From: Gnetum montanum
Taxonomy: Eukaryota; Streptophyta; Gnetopsida; Gnetales; Gnetaceae
Assembly: GCA_015680685.1 (NCBI GenBank)
Contig: MNCI01004643.1
Span: 286,263-350,262, forward strand
DNA: 64,000 bases
Direction: 5' to 3'
The notes below the pieces were generated by a model. It did not search any database and was not told where the DNA came from. It worked only from the letters and a program-made list of their open reading frames with translations. Below, one piece after another: positions 47,829 through 58,702 of the stretch (its first letter is position 1; each line of letters begins with the position of its first letter). The translations under genes were made by a program, and so were the position numbers.

Positions 47829-49090
47829 TTAGCATTGGTGGCCATCTCCCCCACGATTGAGTTGGAAGGAGGAGATTTGAAATAACGAGCAGGGTTGTCC
47901 ACCAACAGAGGTAGTATTGGTATTGGTTGTTCTAGGCTCATGGAAAGGTTTGGTTTGTTGGATGTTGACCAACAATTTCTTGTCTAGGCTCTCAGTTTTA
48001 TAAATTATCATGGCCCCTGAAGGAAAAGTTTCATGAATAATATAAGGTCATTCCCACAATGTTTGAAATTTAGTTTGTTGGGGCACATGTGTGGGATTCC
48101 ATTAGAGAACCTTATCTCCTGATTGATATTTAACTTTCCTAATCCTTAGTTTATGACGTTGTTTGTTAAAGGCCTTATGCAGTTTGTTAGATGATAGGGC
48201 GACTAATCAATTTTCATCTAGCAAGTTAAGGTTCACCAACTGTTCTTTCTATGCTAGATTAAGGTTAAGGTTGAGATCACACACCATAGATAGTGTATGG
48301 AGCTCAACTTGAATAGGTAGCATTGGAAGTTTACTGTACACTAATTCATAGAGAGAGTATCCTATAGGTAGTTTCCATGTGGAGCGGTATGCCCAAAGAG
48401 CATCGTTCAGTTTGGTGCTCCAATCTCGCCTATATTTGCTAATGGTTTGTGTCAATATTTTTGTAATCTCCCTATTGGTGACTTCGACTTGACCATTCAC
48501 TTGAGGGTGATATGGTGTAGTCAGCTTATGTTCCACTCTTAAGCATTGCATCAACTTTCAAAAAGTCACACCTATAAAGTGTGTACCAATGTCAAAAATA
48601 AGTGCACGAGGCACACCAAACTTGTTAACGATTTGTTGTTGATGAAATTGTGCAGTGGTAGATGATGTACAATCTATAACAGCAGCTGCTTCTGCCCACT
48701 TTGTGAAATAGTCAACAGCAACAACAATGTAGGCTTTTCCATTAGACATTAGTGTAATAGGCCCCATAAAATCAATTCCCCATATGTCGAAGGGTTCTAA
48801 AGGTTGAATCCATTATTGTGGATCCTCCATTCTAGCAGTCATTCCCCCATCATGTTGGCAGCGTTTAAAAGATTGGACGAAATGATGAGCATCCCAGAAC
48901 AATGTAGGCCAAGAATATCTTGCAAGCAAGATTTTAATGGTTGTTCGTCTCCTAGCATAATGACCCCCACAAGGACCCTCATGAGCGTCTTGGAATTCTC
49001 GTAATTGATCTACATCAGGAACACACCATGGAACCAAGCCATCAAAGCATACCTTATAAAGATGCCCATTGATTTCCATGAAATAGTTGG
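47829..49090 (-). pseudogene. Integrase of element E
   Basis: From about 49080: MEINGHLYK, HHCC-type zinc domain HEGPCGGHYARRR...FKRCQHDG (one Cys replaced by Phe), catalytic core with WGIDFMGPI (first Asp), FDIGTHF (second Asp) and YHPQVNGQVEVTNREI (third acid present), then YELVYSKLP. The C-terminal tail KKLLVNIQQTKPFHEP ends in FQLNRGGDGHQC at 47829. Same frame as RT, interrupted by stops only. The tail is the part retained in the deleted elements B, C and F. Confidence 0.85.
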
Positions 49091-49130
49091 CTCAGTGTAG
49101 AAACTGTTGTTTCTTTTTAACGTCTAACTC

Positions 49131-49634
49131 TTATGGTGTTTCTTGTGTAAGGAGATAGGTAAGAATGCTACTATACCAATTTGTCTCCATGTTTAATTTA
49201 TTATTTACTACAGTTGTAAAGAGGAATTCATCAGGAAGGCGATCAGAAAGTGAATATTCATCCTCTTTGTTATCGCATCTTAATGGGGATAAATGATTAG
49301 CAACAACATTCTCGGTCCCTTTACAATCTATCATTGTAAGATCGAACTCTTATAAGATTACAAGCCATCGTATGATGCAAGGGCTCATTGTTGGTTTATT
49401 TAGTAGAAACTGAATTGCACTATGGTATGTGTGTATAAATACCTTATAGCCCAATACATAGTGCCTAAACTTATTTAGTGCAAACACCACAGCCATTAAT
49501 TCCTTTTCCATTGTGATGTAGTTGAGTTGTGCACCAACAATACTTGAACTTGCACAATGAATATAGTAAGGTTGTTTCTGATCAGCTAACTGTGTAAGTA
49601 TGGCTCCTAAAGCATAGTTGGATGCATAAGTCAT
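49131..49634 (-). pseudogene. RNase H and linker of element E
   Basis: DASNYALGAIL-type start (here YASNYALGAIL, the first Asp now Tyr), TMEKELMAVVFAL, and VFIHTYHSAIQFL where HTDH is expected, so a second acidic position is also lost. The linker VADHLSRL-like stretch reads VVANHLSPL. RNase H removes RNA from the RNA-DNA hybrid during reverse transcription. Confidence 0.8.
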
Positions 49635-49691
49635 TATGTGGAATGGTCTAGACTAGTTAGGAGCATGTAGAATATGTGTTTCTACAAGCTT

Positions 49692-50783
49692 TTACTTCAA
49701 GGTTTGGAAAGCTAGTTCACATTTCCTAATCCATTCAAAGGGTACATCCTTTTTCGTTAGTTCAACCAATGGTTTTGTAGCCTTTGAAAAGTTCTCAATG
49801 AATTTTCTATAATAGTCAGTGTGTCCAAGGAATGATCGAATGTCTTTTATAGTTTTAGGTTGGTGCGTGATTCCTTGGATGACTTTAATCTTTTTGAGGT
49901 CTACCTCTATCCTTGTTTGTAAAATCTTATGCCCTAATACTACGCCTTCTTTGACCATTAAATTATTTTTTTACCAGTTGAGACTTATATTGGTTTCAAC
50001 ACATTGTTTTAGTACTTGCTCTAATCGATCCAATGCTTGATTGAAGTTCACTCCGTAAGTGGAGAAATCATTCATGAAGACCTCTACACCATTCCCTATT
50101 TGCTGCTGAAAGATACTTAGAATCAAATGTTGAAACGTTGCAGGGACATTACACAAGCCAAACAACATCTATCTGTATGCAAATTTCCCCCAAGGACTTG
50201 TAAATGTAGTCTTGGCTTGGTCTTCTGGTGCTATTTGGATTTGGTTTTGTCCACTATACCTATCTAGAAAACTATAGTAGTGATGCCCTGTAATGGTGTC
50301 TAAGACCTGGTCGACAAATGGCAATGGAAAGTGGTCTTTGAATGTTGACATGTTTAATAGCCTAAAGTCTATACACACCCTCCATTTACCTCCCTTTTTG
50401 GGCACAATGACTAAGGGACTAACCCATTCGCTATCAACAATGAGGTAAATGAACTTGGCTTTTAGAAGTTCAATTTCTTCTTTAACCACTTGCTTCAACT
50501 TTGGGTTTAGTTGCCTCTGCAGTTGTCATCAAGGCTTCATGGAGGGGTCAATGTAAATTCTATGCTGGCATATCCTAGGGTCTATTCCAATTAATTTGGG
50601 ATATGACCAAGCAAAGGCTTTCAACCATTTGTTTACCATTTTCAACAGTCTCTCTTTTTGTTGAGGAGTGAGCTTAGCATTAATAATTACCGATTTTCCA
50701 TTTTTGAGAAATGTATACTCCATACTGATGGGCAACGGTTTCAACTTAAGGGGCTCTTGCTTAACGTTGTCATGGATTTCCAA
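49692..50783 (-). pseudogene. Reverse transcriptase of element E
   Basis: Order: FLKNGKSVIINAKLTPQQKE pre-RT region, SEWVSPLVIVPKKGGKWRVC, IDFRLLNMSTFKDHFPLPF, YSFLDRYSGQNQIQIAPEDQ, LFGLCNVPATFQH, catalytic box VFMNDF (the first Asp of MDD changed to Asn), GHKI, and FLGHTDYYRKFIENFS. One frame throughout with a few stops. The loss in the catalytic box shows this copy is inactive even apart from stops. Confidence 0.88.
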
Positions 50784-50945
50784 CTTCTCCTAGTTAATAC
50801 TTTCAATGTTGAGATGTGGAAATTGGTGATGTACTTTCTCTAATGTATCTATCCTATAAATCTAAGTGAAAGTCAAACCCTCAATTGGTTCCATGCATAT
50901 AGTTGAATTGATCTCTTGGTTAGCTATCAGCCACTAGGTGCCTTC

Positions 50946-51540
50946 CTATCTTGTGGCTGCTGCATATAAGCATCTTTGTATTTTGGTTACTTGTGCACAC
51001 TGGTTGCATGCAGGCAATGTTAAACATTGTGCAAACCATGACTTTTGCATGCAATTACACCCTGTGTCATTGTATGCGATGCATGGAACTTTCTTCTTTT
51101 CGATCTTTCCAAATGTGTTTTCTTTTGATATTTCTAGGGAAAGATCACATATTCCTAGGCATGTGTCAATTGTGCTTAACCATGCTCTTCCCATTATGAT
51201 TGGGAAGTCCCCATTTCTGTTGTTAACTTGAATCACTAGGAAGTTGGCTGGATACAACCATCCACAAATAGTGGTGACGATGTCCTCTACTAGTCCTAAT
51301 GGGACAGTGATGGACTGGTCAACCAACTCTAAACGTATGTTACTCTTTTTCAGTGGAGGTAGGTTCTAGACTTTATACATTTCTTGAGAGATTAAGTTGA
51401 CACCAAAATCTGAATCCCAAAGAGCTTTGCACAGTTCATTCTCAGCGATTTGTAGATATAGAAGAGGGCTTCCAAGATTAGAAAATTTCCTAAGAAGGTG
51501 GCCAAATTTAATCCAATCAGTCATGGTATGAGTCAACATG
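50946..51540 (-). pseudogene. Protease of element E
   Basis: ENELCKALWDSDFGVNLIS holds the catalytic Asp but DSG reads DSD. It continues through LVDQSITVPLGLVEDIV and IIMGRAWLSTIDTCLG, then a Cys-containing region (CIAYNDTGCNC). TGG to TAG stop in the YKAWNLPP motif. Aspartic protease that matures Gag and Pol. Confidence 0.82.
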
Positions 51541-53213
51541 ACCATATATGTTGGGCATGATTTTTGATTTGAAGGGAGTTCCAAAGATTCGAATGATGGT
51601 GAGGTGTTTAGAGGATTAGCCAGTTGTGGTTGTAAGGACTTAGTTGGACTATTGGTTCTAAAGAAAGGTCTCTTCTTTGTGTGATTTTCTAAACCAATAG
51701 TAGATTGAGGATTAACAACCCTTGTAATGTTACATTGCTGCAGTTGGGTAAGGAGCTCACCTTGCATAGCTAGAGCAAGTGGTAATGGAGCTAAGGATGG
51801 AAGAGATGTAGCCAGATGAGAAGGATAGTTCATTTGTGGAACATCACCTCTAGAAGAAGGAGTTCTATAGTACTCTTGGACTTGGTGGTGAGGATGAGGA
51901 GTGACGTGACTGGTAGAGTCATGTGGAGAGATCGACTGCTGCACGTCGTATCCATATGGGTCAGGCTGACAGTAAGGGTACTGTTGACGTGGTGGTGGTA
52001 TTCTCGAATATTGTGGGTGTTGCCATTGTTGATATTGCTCATTTGGTTGTGGTGGAGTTCCACTTGGATAATACGTCAAGGGTTGGTGGAACTACCTTGG
52101 GTTACCTTGAGGATAAGGTAACCTTCAGGGTGTTTGCCTTCTATTTAATCATGGGTTGAGTGCATACATACCAGATTCCTAGAGATGTGAGATTATAGGG
52201 CAACATCCCTTAGGATGGTCATATTGGCATATCTCACATCCACCATCATTGTTTGCATTTGAATCCACAACCTCTTCGATGATGACCACTTTACCCTTAC
52301 CTTTGTTATGTGCATATTCAGCTTCTCTCTTTTTTCTCCTTTCTCGATCACTACTTTGTCCCCTAAACTCCTCTACTATTTTAAGAATGGTTTGAAATTT
52401 ATTATCTAGGGAGTCCCACATTTGATCTACCTTTGTTAATACTTCTGATGCAAATTTCTAAATGGGCAAAGTTTTCTTATTCACCATCTCTTCGAGCGGT
52501 CTCTTCTTCATCCTCACAAAATCTAACTCCCTTCTTTCAGAGGGAAGGATCTCTGTTATATTCTTCCGCACTCTCTCTTTTCCTTAACTCACCTTCCTCT
52601 TTAGCAACTTGCTTCAACAATCTTTGTACTTGATGGATCCTAAGCTCAGATAGCCTTCCTTGGGCAAAAGTCGCAAGGGTTCTTCGTATTTCGTGCCTAA
52701 GCCCATCTATGAGATGGTGTAGTTGTTCCTTTTAAGAGTAATCATGGCCTGGGCAATGATGTAACAATGCATAATATCAGCCCATGGTAGCATCTAAGGG
52801 TTCATGTCCTCCTTGTTTCTATCCTTGGATTTGCTTTCGCAGGTTGGACACTCGGGAGTACATTTGATACTTATCATTGAATAGTTCTAACATGGTACTC
52901 CATCGGTGAATGGACTCTGGTTCTAAGGACCAATACCAACTTTCCTCTTCCTTGATCAGTGTTCATGAAAACAACTTTAGTTTTTGCCACTCATTTTCTA
53001 TGTTTTGTAAGGTGCATGCATCATGAAATACTTGCAAATGATTTTGAGGATCAGCGTTGTATCCCCCTTCAAATCATGGGATATTGTTCATGTCTAATCT
53101 TTTGATCTTGCTATCTTTTTGGTGCCTTTTTTGGATTCTAACAGCCTCAGTTATATCTAGCATACTTCGGGTAGTGAGTAAGGGTTCAACGTGATTGTAT
53201 TCTCTATGTCGTT
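51541..53213 (-). pseudogene. gag of element E (N-terminus cut off by element F)
   Basis: Contains the Gag core (about 53150-52600), MWDSLDNKFQTILKIVEE, zinc knuckle CEICQYDHPKGCC (CX2CX3HX4C), and a Pro/Gln/Tyr-rich spacer (YYPSGTPPQPNEQYQQWQ). F interrupts it at 53213, just upstream of TRSMLDITEAVR. TCGTT at 53209-53213 is the left target duplication of F. Confidence 0.82.
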
Positions 53214-54040
53214 TGATGAGTCACGATATCACGTACGTGATATCGCATCTGCCATGCGATATCATGTACGCGATATCGCATCCACCATGAGATATCGCGT
53301 CTTGCCTCATCTTCTATAAATAAGATGTGGCACCCTTTGTTCCTGATAGTTAGACTTAGACCCTTAGCCAAACTCTTGCAGTTTAGTCATTCTAGAGTTA
53401 GAATAATTCCTGTGTGTCCGCAGTAGGAGTCATAGAGTGAATGGATCTTTATTCGAGCAATTTGTACCTGAGCACACATTTGTGTATGGCAATAAAGATG
53501 AACTTTATGATAAACCTTACAGCATATAGATTAAGCTAATTAGTAATTAATTATTGTTTAATGCTTTCCTCGTTAATTAATATCTCTCTCAACCTTCAAC
53601 CCCCTTAGTTAAATACACTCAGTACAACTACTTCGAGCATGCATGTAGCACTTGGTAACACAGTAATGATTAGCATTTGGTAATCCCAACAACGTTGCAC
53701 TAGTTCAGGATGTGTACGGCAAGTGGGAATGAATACTGGTGTTAGGAACATTTAGAACTTAATTACTGAATAGTTAATGTAAGTTAGCCACATAGGTCTC
53801 TCTCCCTCTCCTTTATTAGCAGAAGACATAAAAAAATACAAAAGCTATAAATATCATATACCTCAAGCTAACTTAACCATACAACCATGACAATACAAGT
53901 AAGTTTGGGAAGACAATGAATTGTGACCTACAAGTAACTGTCTAGATACCACAACTAGTCCATCTGTGGAGTTCGACTGGATCGTGTGTAGAACACTAGT
54001 ATTCATATGGTTGAGTGTAGGGGTACCTCGCCACTCATCA
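53214..54040 (+). repeat. 5' LTR of element F with palindrome array, TATA and poly(A) signal
   Basis: TGATGAGTCACGATATC to CCACTCATCA. U3 contains a perfect palindrome GATATCACGTACGTGATATC (53225-53244), a second, imperfect one near 53256-53279 and a third GATATC half near 53291. CTATAAATAA is at about 53314-53323 and AATAAA at 53491-53496. It shows the LTR layout on the plus strand: palindromes, TATA, R region, poly(A) signal. Confidence 0.9.
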
Positions 54041-54041
54041 T

Positions 54042-54059
54042 TGGCGTTGTTTCTGGGGA
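54042..54059 (+). promoter_or_regulatory. Primer-binding site of element F
   Basis: TGGCGTTGTTTCTGGGGA, one base after the LTR, matches the tRNA-Asp complement TGGCGCCGTTGCCGGGGA at 14 of 18 positions. Confidence 0.8.
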
Positions 54060-54184
54060 CTTAGTTGTTTTTGCACTACGTAGAACATATGACATCATCC
54101 ATATCATTGAAATGCTAGAACGAATCGTTAGGGTTAATCAAGGAAAGATAAGACAACGGTAAATTGCACACCGAACAAGACAAA

Positions 54185-56700
54185 ATGTCTTCTTCTTCAC
54201 ATAAGAGCATTTCACCACCTAGGACTAACACAAGAGACAGTTGGTGGCATAATACACGTAACCCAGATCCGCCAATTCCTCAATAGTTTCATGTGGTATA
54301 TACTCATCACGATGAGTATGTACCCGATTTTACCTTTATTCCCCACCAAGATGAACAACTGTGTTGGAGAGACTTGAAGGGTAACATAGTGTCACCTCTA
54401 GACCAATCAATCCCCAACATGCTCCTTCGTGCTCTCACATTAATTGGCATGCCGTTTTTATACATGGAATACGTTGCATGTGATCATGACACAAGGGACT
54501 ATCATCCCATAGTAGTGCAACATCAAAGGGACTTGCGATAGGAGAGTTACCACACATCTTTGAAGGGTAAATGGCCTCATAACACTCAACACGTCTTAAG
54601 CGAAATTGGGGGTGGTGAACCTGCTTCAACAAGTTCCCCACCAAACAATGTTCCTCCTCCTAACAAAAGTTAGGATGTGGTGTATCAGAACCTTCACTCC
54701 ACTATTCACAACCCTAGTTTTAATACCCACAAACATGAAGTGTTCAAAGAAGGAACACAAACACACGATAAAGGTGGACATTCTAATCATGATCATGATC
54801 ATGGCTGAGACCACCGAAGAGAAGGTAGAAAACACCATCATGGTGATGGTTCTCCTTCTTCTTCACGTTCATCATCACATTCACCCTCTCCTTTAGTATC
54901 CGGCCGCAGTCATAAGGAAACCAACTGTGAGGATAAAGGTAAATAGAGTAAAAACCATCGACGAGACAGTCAAGAACGAGGATGAGGGCACTCTAAGGAA
55001 TCAAGGCATAGAAGAAGGGAGAGTAGGGAGCCGCATAGACACCATAGACGCTATGAACGAGATGATCACGAAGAACCCCTACTCGCAACTAGAAGCATGC
55101 TAGATATAACAAAGGCCGTAAGAGTTCCCACAAGGCACCAAAAGGGTAGTAGGATCAAGAGGTTAGACATAAACAACATTCCATGATTTGAAGGGGGATA
55201 TAACGCTAATCCTCAAAATCACTTACAAGCATTCCACAATGCATGTGCCTTGCAGAACATAGAAAATGAATGGAAAAAACTAAAGTTGTTCCCAAGGATA
55301 CTAGTGAAAGAAGCTGAAAGCTAACACCAGTCCTTAGAACCGGAAGTCATTCGGAGGTGGAGTACAATGTTAGAACTATTTAATGATAAGTACCAAATGT
55401 ACTTCTGAGTGTCTAACATGCAAAAGAAAATCCAAGGATGGAACCAAGGAAACCATGAATCTTTGGATGCTGCCATGGGCTGCTATTATGCATTGTTACA
55501 TCGTTGCCCTGGCCATGGTTATTCGCAGCGAGATCAACTACGTCATCTTGTGGATGGACTTAGGTATGAAACAAGAAGAACCCTTGGGACGTATGCCCAA
55601 GGAAGATTATTAGAGCTTAGGTCTCATCAAATTCATAGATTGCTAGAGCAAGTTGCCAAATAAGAAGGTGAGCTATGAAAGAGAGAAAGTGCATAAGAGT
55701 ACAACTGAGATCCTTCCCTCTGAAAAAGGGGAGTGAGATTCTGTGAGGAGGAAAAAGAGTCACCACTCAAAGAGATGGTGAATAGGAAAACTTTACCGCT
55801 CCAAAAGTTAACAACATAAGTATCAGCAAAGGTAGACCAAATGTGGGATTCTCTCGATAGTAGGTTTGAAATTGTTCTTAAAATTATAGAGGAGTCTAGA
55901 GAGCAAGGTAGTGACCATGACAAAAAGAAAAAGAGAGAAGTAGACAATGCACGTAACAAGGGTAAGGGCAAAATGGCCATCACCGAAGAGGTTGTGGATT
56001 CAGACATGGACAATTATGGTGGATGTGAGATATGCCAATACGACCATCCTAAGGGATGTTGCCCAGTGATCTCACATCTACAAGAGTCTAGGATGTATGA
56101 ACTCAACCCATGACTTAATAAATGGTAAACACCCCGATGGTTACCTTATCCCCAAAGTAACCCAAGGTAGTTCCACCAACCTTCAACATATTATCCAAGT
56201 GGAACTCCACCACAACCCGTTGAGCAACATCAACAATGGCAATACCCACACTCATGGGGGATGCCACCACCAAGGCAACAATACCCCTACCAGCAACCGG
56301 ATCCATATGGCTACTACGTGCAGCATCCAATCTCTCCATGTGACTCTGTTAGTCACATTACATAACAACATCACTACCAAGCTCAAGAGTATTATAGAAC
56401 TCCTTCTCCTAGGGGAGATAACCCACAAGCGTACCATCCTTCGAATCCATCCGCAACTCTCACACCAATAGCTCCATTACCATTTGCTCCAGCAATGCAA
56501 GGGGAACTCCCTACTCAACCGCAGCAACGCAATGCCATGAGGGCTATGAATCTTCAACCCACTGTTGGTGTTGACAACCGTATGAAGAAAATACCTTTCT
56601 TCAGAACCAACAATCCAACCAAGCCCTCACAACCATAAGTGGTTGAACCTTTGAACGCCTCTCCATCAAATAAGGCTTCAGAGCTCCCTTCAAACCAAAC
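54185..56700 (+). pseudogene. gag of element F with Ser/Arg/His-rich region
   Basis: Start ATG 54185 (MSSSSHKSISPPR). About 54750-55080 is a His-rich then SR/RE-like stretch (HHHGDGSPSSSRSSSH, RHRRRESREPHRHHRR). The Gag core runs to about 55660 (CALQNIENEWKKLKLFPRI, STMLELFNDKYQMY, CPGHGYSQRDQLRHLVDG). Then MWDSLDSRFEIVLKII, a KKKKREVDNARNKGKGK basic run, zinc knuckle CEICQYDHPKGCC (about 56027-56065), and a Pro/Gln/Tyr-rich spacer. All core pieces lie in one frame, interrupted by stops. Confidence 0.82.
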
Positions 56701-57675
56701 ACCGAGCTCAATGCACACAGTTATGTTAACACATGTTGTTACTGACTAGATTAAGGTGGGCCACCTTCCCAGAAAATTCTTTGATCTTGGTAGCCCTGTA
56801 ATCTATCTCTAAGTCACTGGGAATGAACCATGTAAAGTTCTTCTAAACTTAGGTTCTGGAGTCAACTTAATATCACAAGAGATGTACAAAGCCTGGAACC
56901 TGGCTCCATTAAGAAAGAGCAATATTTTCCTAGAGTTGGCAGATCAGTCCATCACTGTTTCCTTGGGACTAGTGGAGGACATCATTACCACTGTGTGTGG
57001 GTGGTCGTATCGAGCTATTTTCCTAGTAATACAAGTAAACAACGATAAATGGGACTTTCCGATAATAATGGGAAGGGCATGGCTAAGTACTATAGATGCA
57101 TGCCTAGGAATCCGCAATATTTCCCTAAAAAAATATCCAAGAAAAATACTTATGGAAATATCAAGAAGAAGAAGGTTCCATGCATCACATACAGTGATAC
57201 AGGGTGCAATTGCGTGCAGAAATCATTGGTTGTGCAAAGTTTAGCATTACTTGCATGCAACTAGTGTGCACAATACATCAATATATAAAAGTGCCTATAT
57301 GCAGCAGCCACACGACAAGAAGAAACCTAGTGGCTAATAACTGATTAAGAGAGCAACTCACTAACGTGCATGGAACTAACTGAGAAAATAACTAGTGCTT
57401 ACATTGAAAGCATAGAAGCACTCGAGCAAGTCCATCACCAACTTCCAAACCTTAATCTGGAAAACATCAACTAAGGGAAGTTGGAAATCCCTAAAAAGTT
57501 AGACCAAAACCTCGATAAGAGGTTATTATTCAGTGTGCAATAGCCCAAACCTTTCCATGAATTTAGAACAGCCAGTGCACATACTACCTCTGAGAAGGGA
57601 CAACCCTGCTCACTATTTCAGATCTCCTCCTTCCAACTCAATCATGGGGGAGATGGCCATCTCTGCTAATCATTG
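56701..57675 (+). pseudogene. Protease of element F joined to the integrase tail
   Basis: EPCKVLLNLGSGVNLIS: the catalytic Asp of DSG is replaced by Asn and Ser by Leu, so the protease is inactive. It continues with IIMGRAWLSTIDACLG; an extra A in an A-run near 57130 shifts the frame. At about 57500-57518 the sequence jumps from the end of protease (GKLEIPKKL) to the integrase tail (DKRLLFSV...PKPFHEFR), ending in FQLNHGGDGHLC. Confidence 0.82.
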
Positions 57676-58377
57676 AGGCCCTTAGTTCCTTTTTAAGTTT
57701 TTTTTTATTTTGTTTTACACATTTTTTTTTTACAAATTTCTTTAACTTTTCTTGTTTTTGTTTTACAACATCATTCATGCTTTTTCATTTCTTTGTGTGC
57801 TTGTTTGTTTTGTTAGGTTCGTCACCTAATAAGTGCTCCTGATGGTGGTATAAACTGTATTCTATTGATTGCTAATGTTTGGTTTTTACCTTGAATTTAT
57901 AATGTTGATACTAAGGTATGGTTCTTTTAATATAATAGGTAATGAGTCCACGTCATCCAAGCATTCATGATTTTCTATGGTCTCTCTTAGCTTGGAAGTG
58001 TATAGCCTCTTTCTTAATAATAAAACTATTAATGAATTGGTGACTGGACATTTCTCAAACTAAGGAAGGACTCAAGGACTGAAAAGAGTGTGACTTCAAG
58101 GGGAATTGATGTGTTTGTGCTAGCCATTCTCTTGGGTGCTTAGATGTTTCTTCTTGAGTTTCTCTTACCATTCTAACAATGCTCTATTATCGGGAAGCTG
58201 AGCTAATAAAAATAATAAGTCTTTGCATGGTGTGGTTCTCATGCAAAAAAAAAATAGAAACAATGAGAATTCAAAGCACACCCCTTAGACAAAATAATCA
58301 TCTGGGCTACAAGCACTAGTTATGGAACTAAACAAAAATGTTCCTTCTAACTAAGGCCCTCTCTCGCTTCCTAATTT
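57676..58377 (+). other. 3' non-coding region of element F, part 1
   Basis: T-rich stretch near 57690-57790, then sequence colinear with the reverse complement of element B at about 18600-19350. Ends in AATTT (58373-58377), the target duplication of G. No ORF supported. Confidence 0.75.
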
Positions 58378-58679
58378 TGTTAAGTTAAGTGGTGACTGAT
58401 CCAACACGGGTCAAAACTAGTTAACAGCAGTGAGCAATAGTTAGCAATAGTTAACAACAGTTAGAGCAATAGTTAACCAGTAATTACTGGTCCAGTTTCC
58501 GTTCTCTTCCGTAACAGCCCAAAAACGTTGCTATCTTTATAACTGTATCTAACAATTATTATTTAATTACAATTCTCATGTATTTCTGGTGGTGTGCTTG
58601 CTTAAACGCCACAAAAAGCTGTGTGTGTTGCCTGTGTTTTTCTTTTTATTCAGTTCTTTATCTGTTCCTGAATTTAACA
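58378..58679 (+). repeat. 5' LTR of element G
   Basis: 302 bp, TGTTAAGTTAAG to GAATTTAACA, with TGTTAA...TTAACA terminal inverted ends. It contains three AGTTA(G/A)CAATAGTTAAC-like short repeats near 58430-58480. Confidence 0.93.
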
Positions 58680-58681
58680 AC

Positions 58682-58694
58682 TAGTATCGGAGCC
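58682..58694 (+). promoter_or_regulatory. Primer-binding site of element G
   Basis: TAGTATCGGAGCC matches the usual copia site TGGTATCAGAGCC (initiator-Met tRNA) with two transitions. Confidence 0.8.
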
Positions 58695-58702
58695 ACGGAT
58701 CA

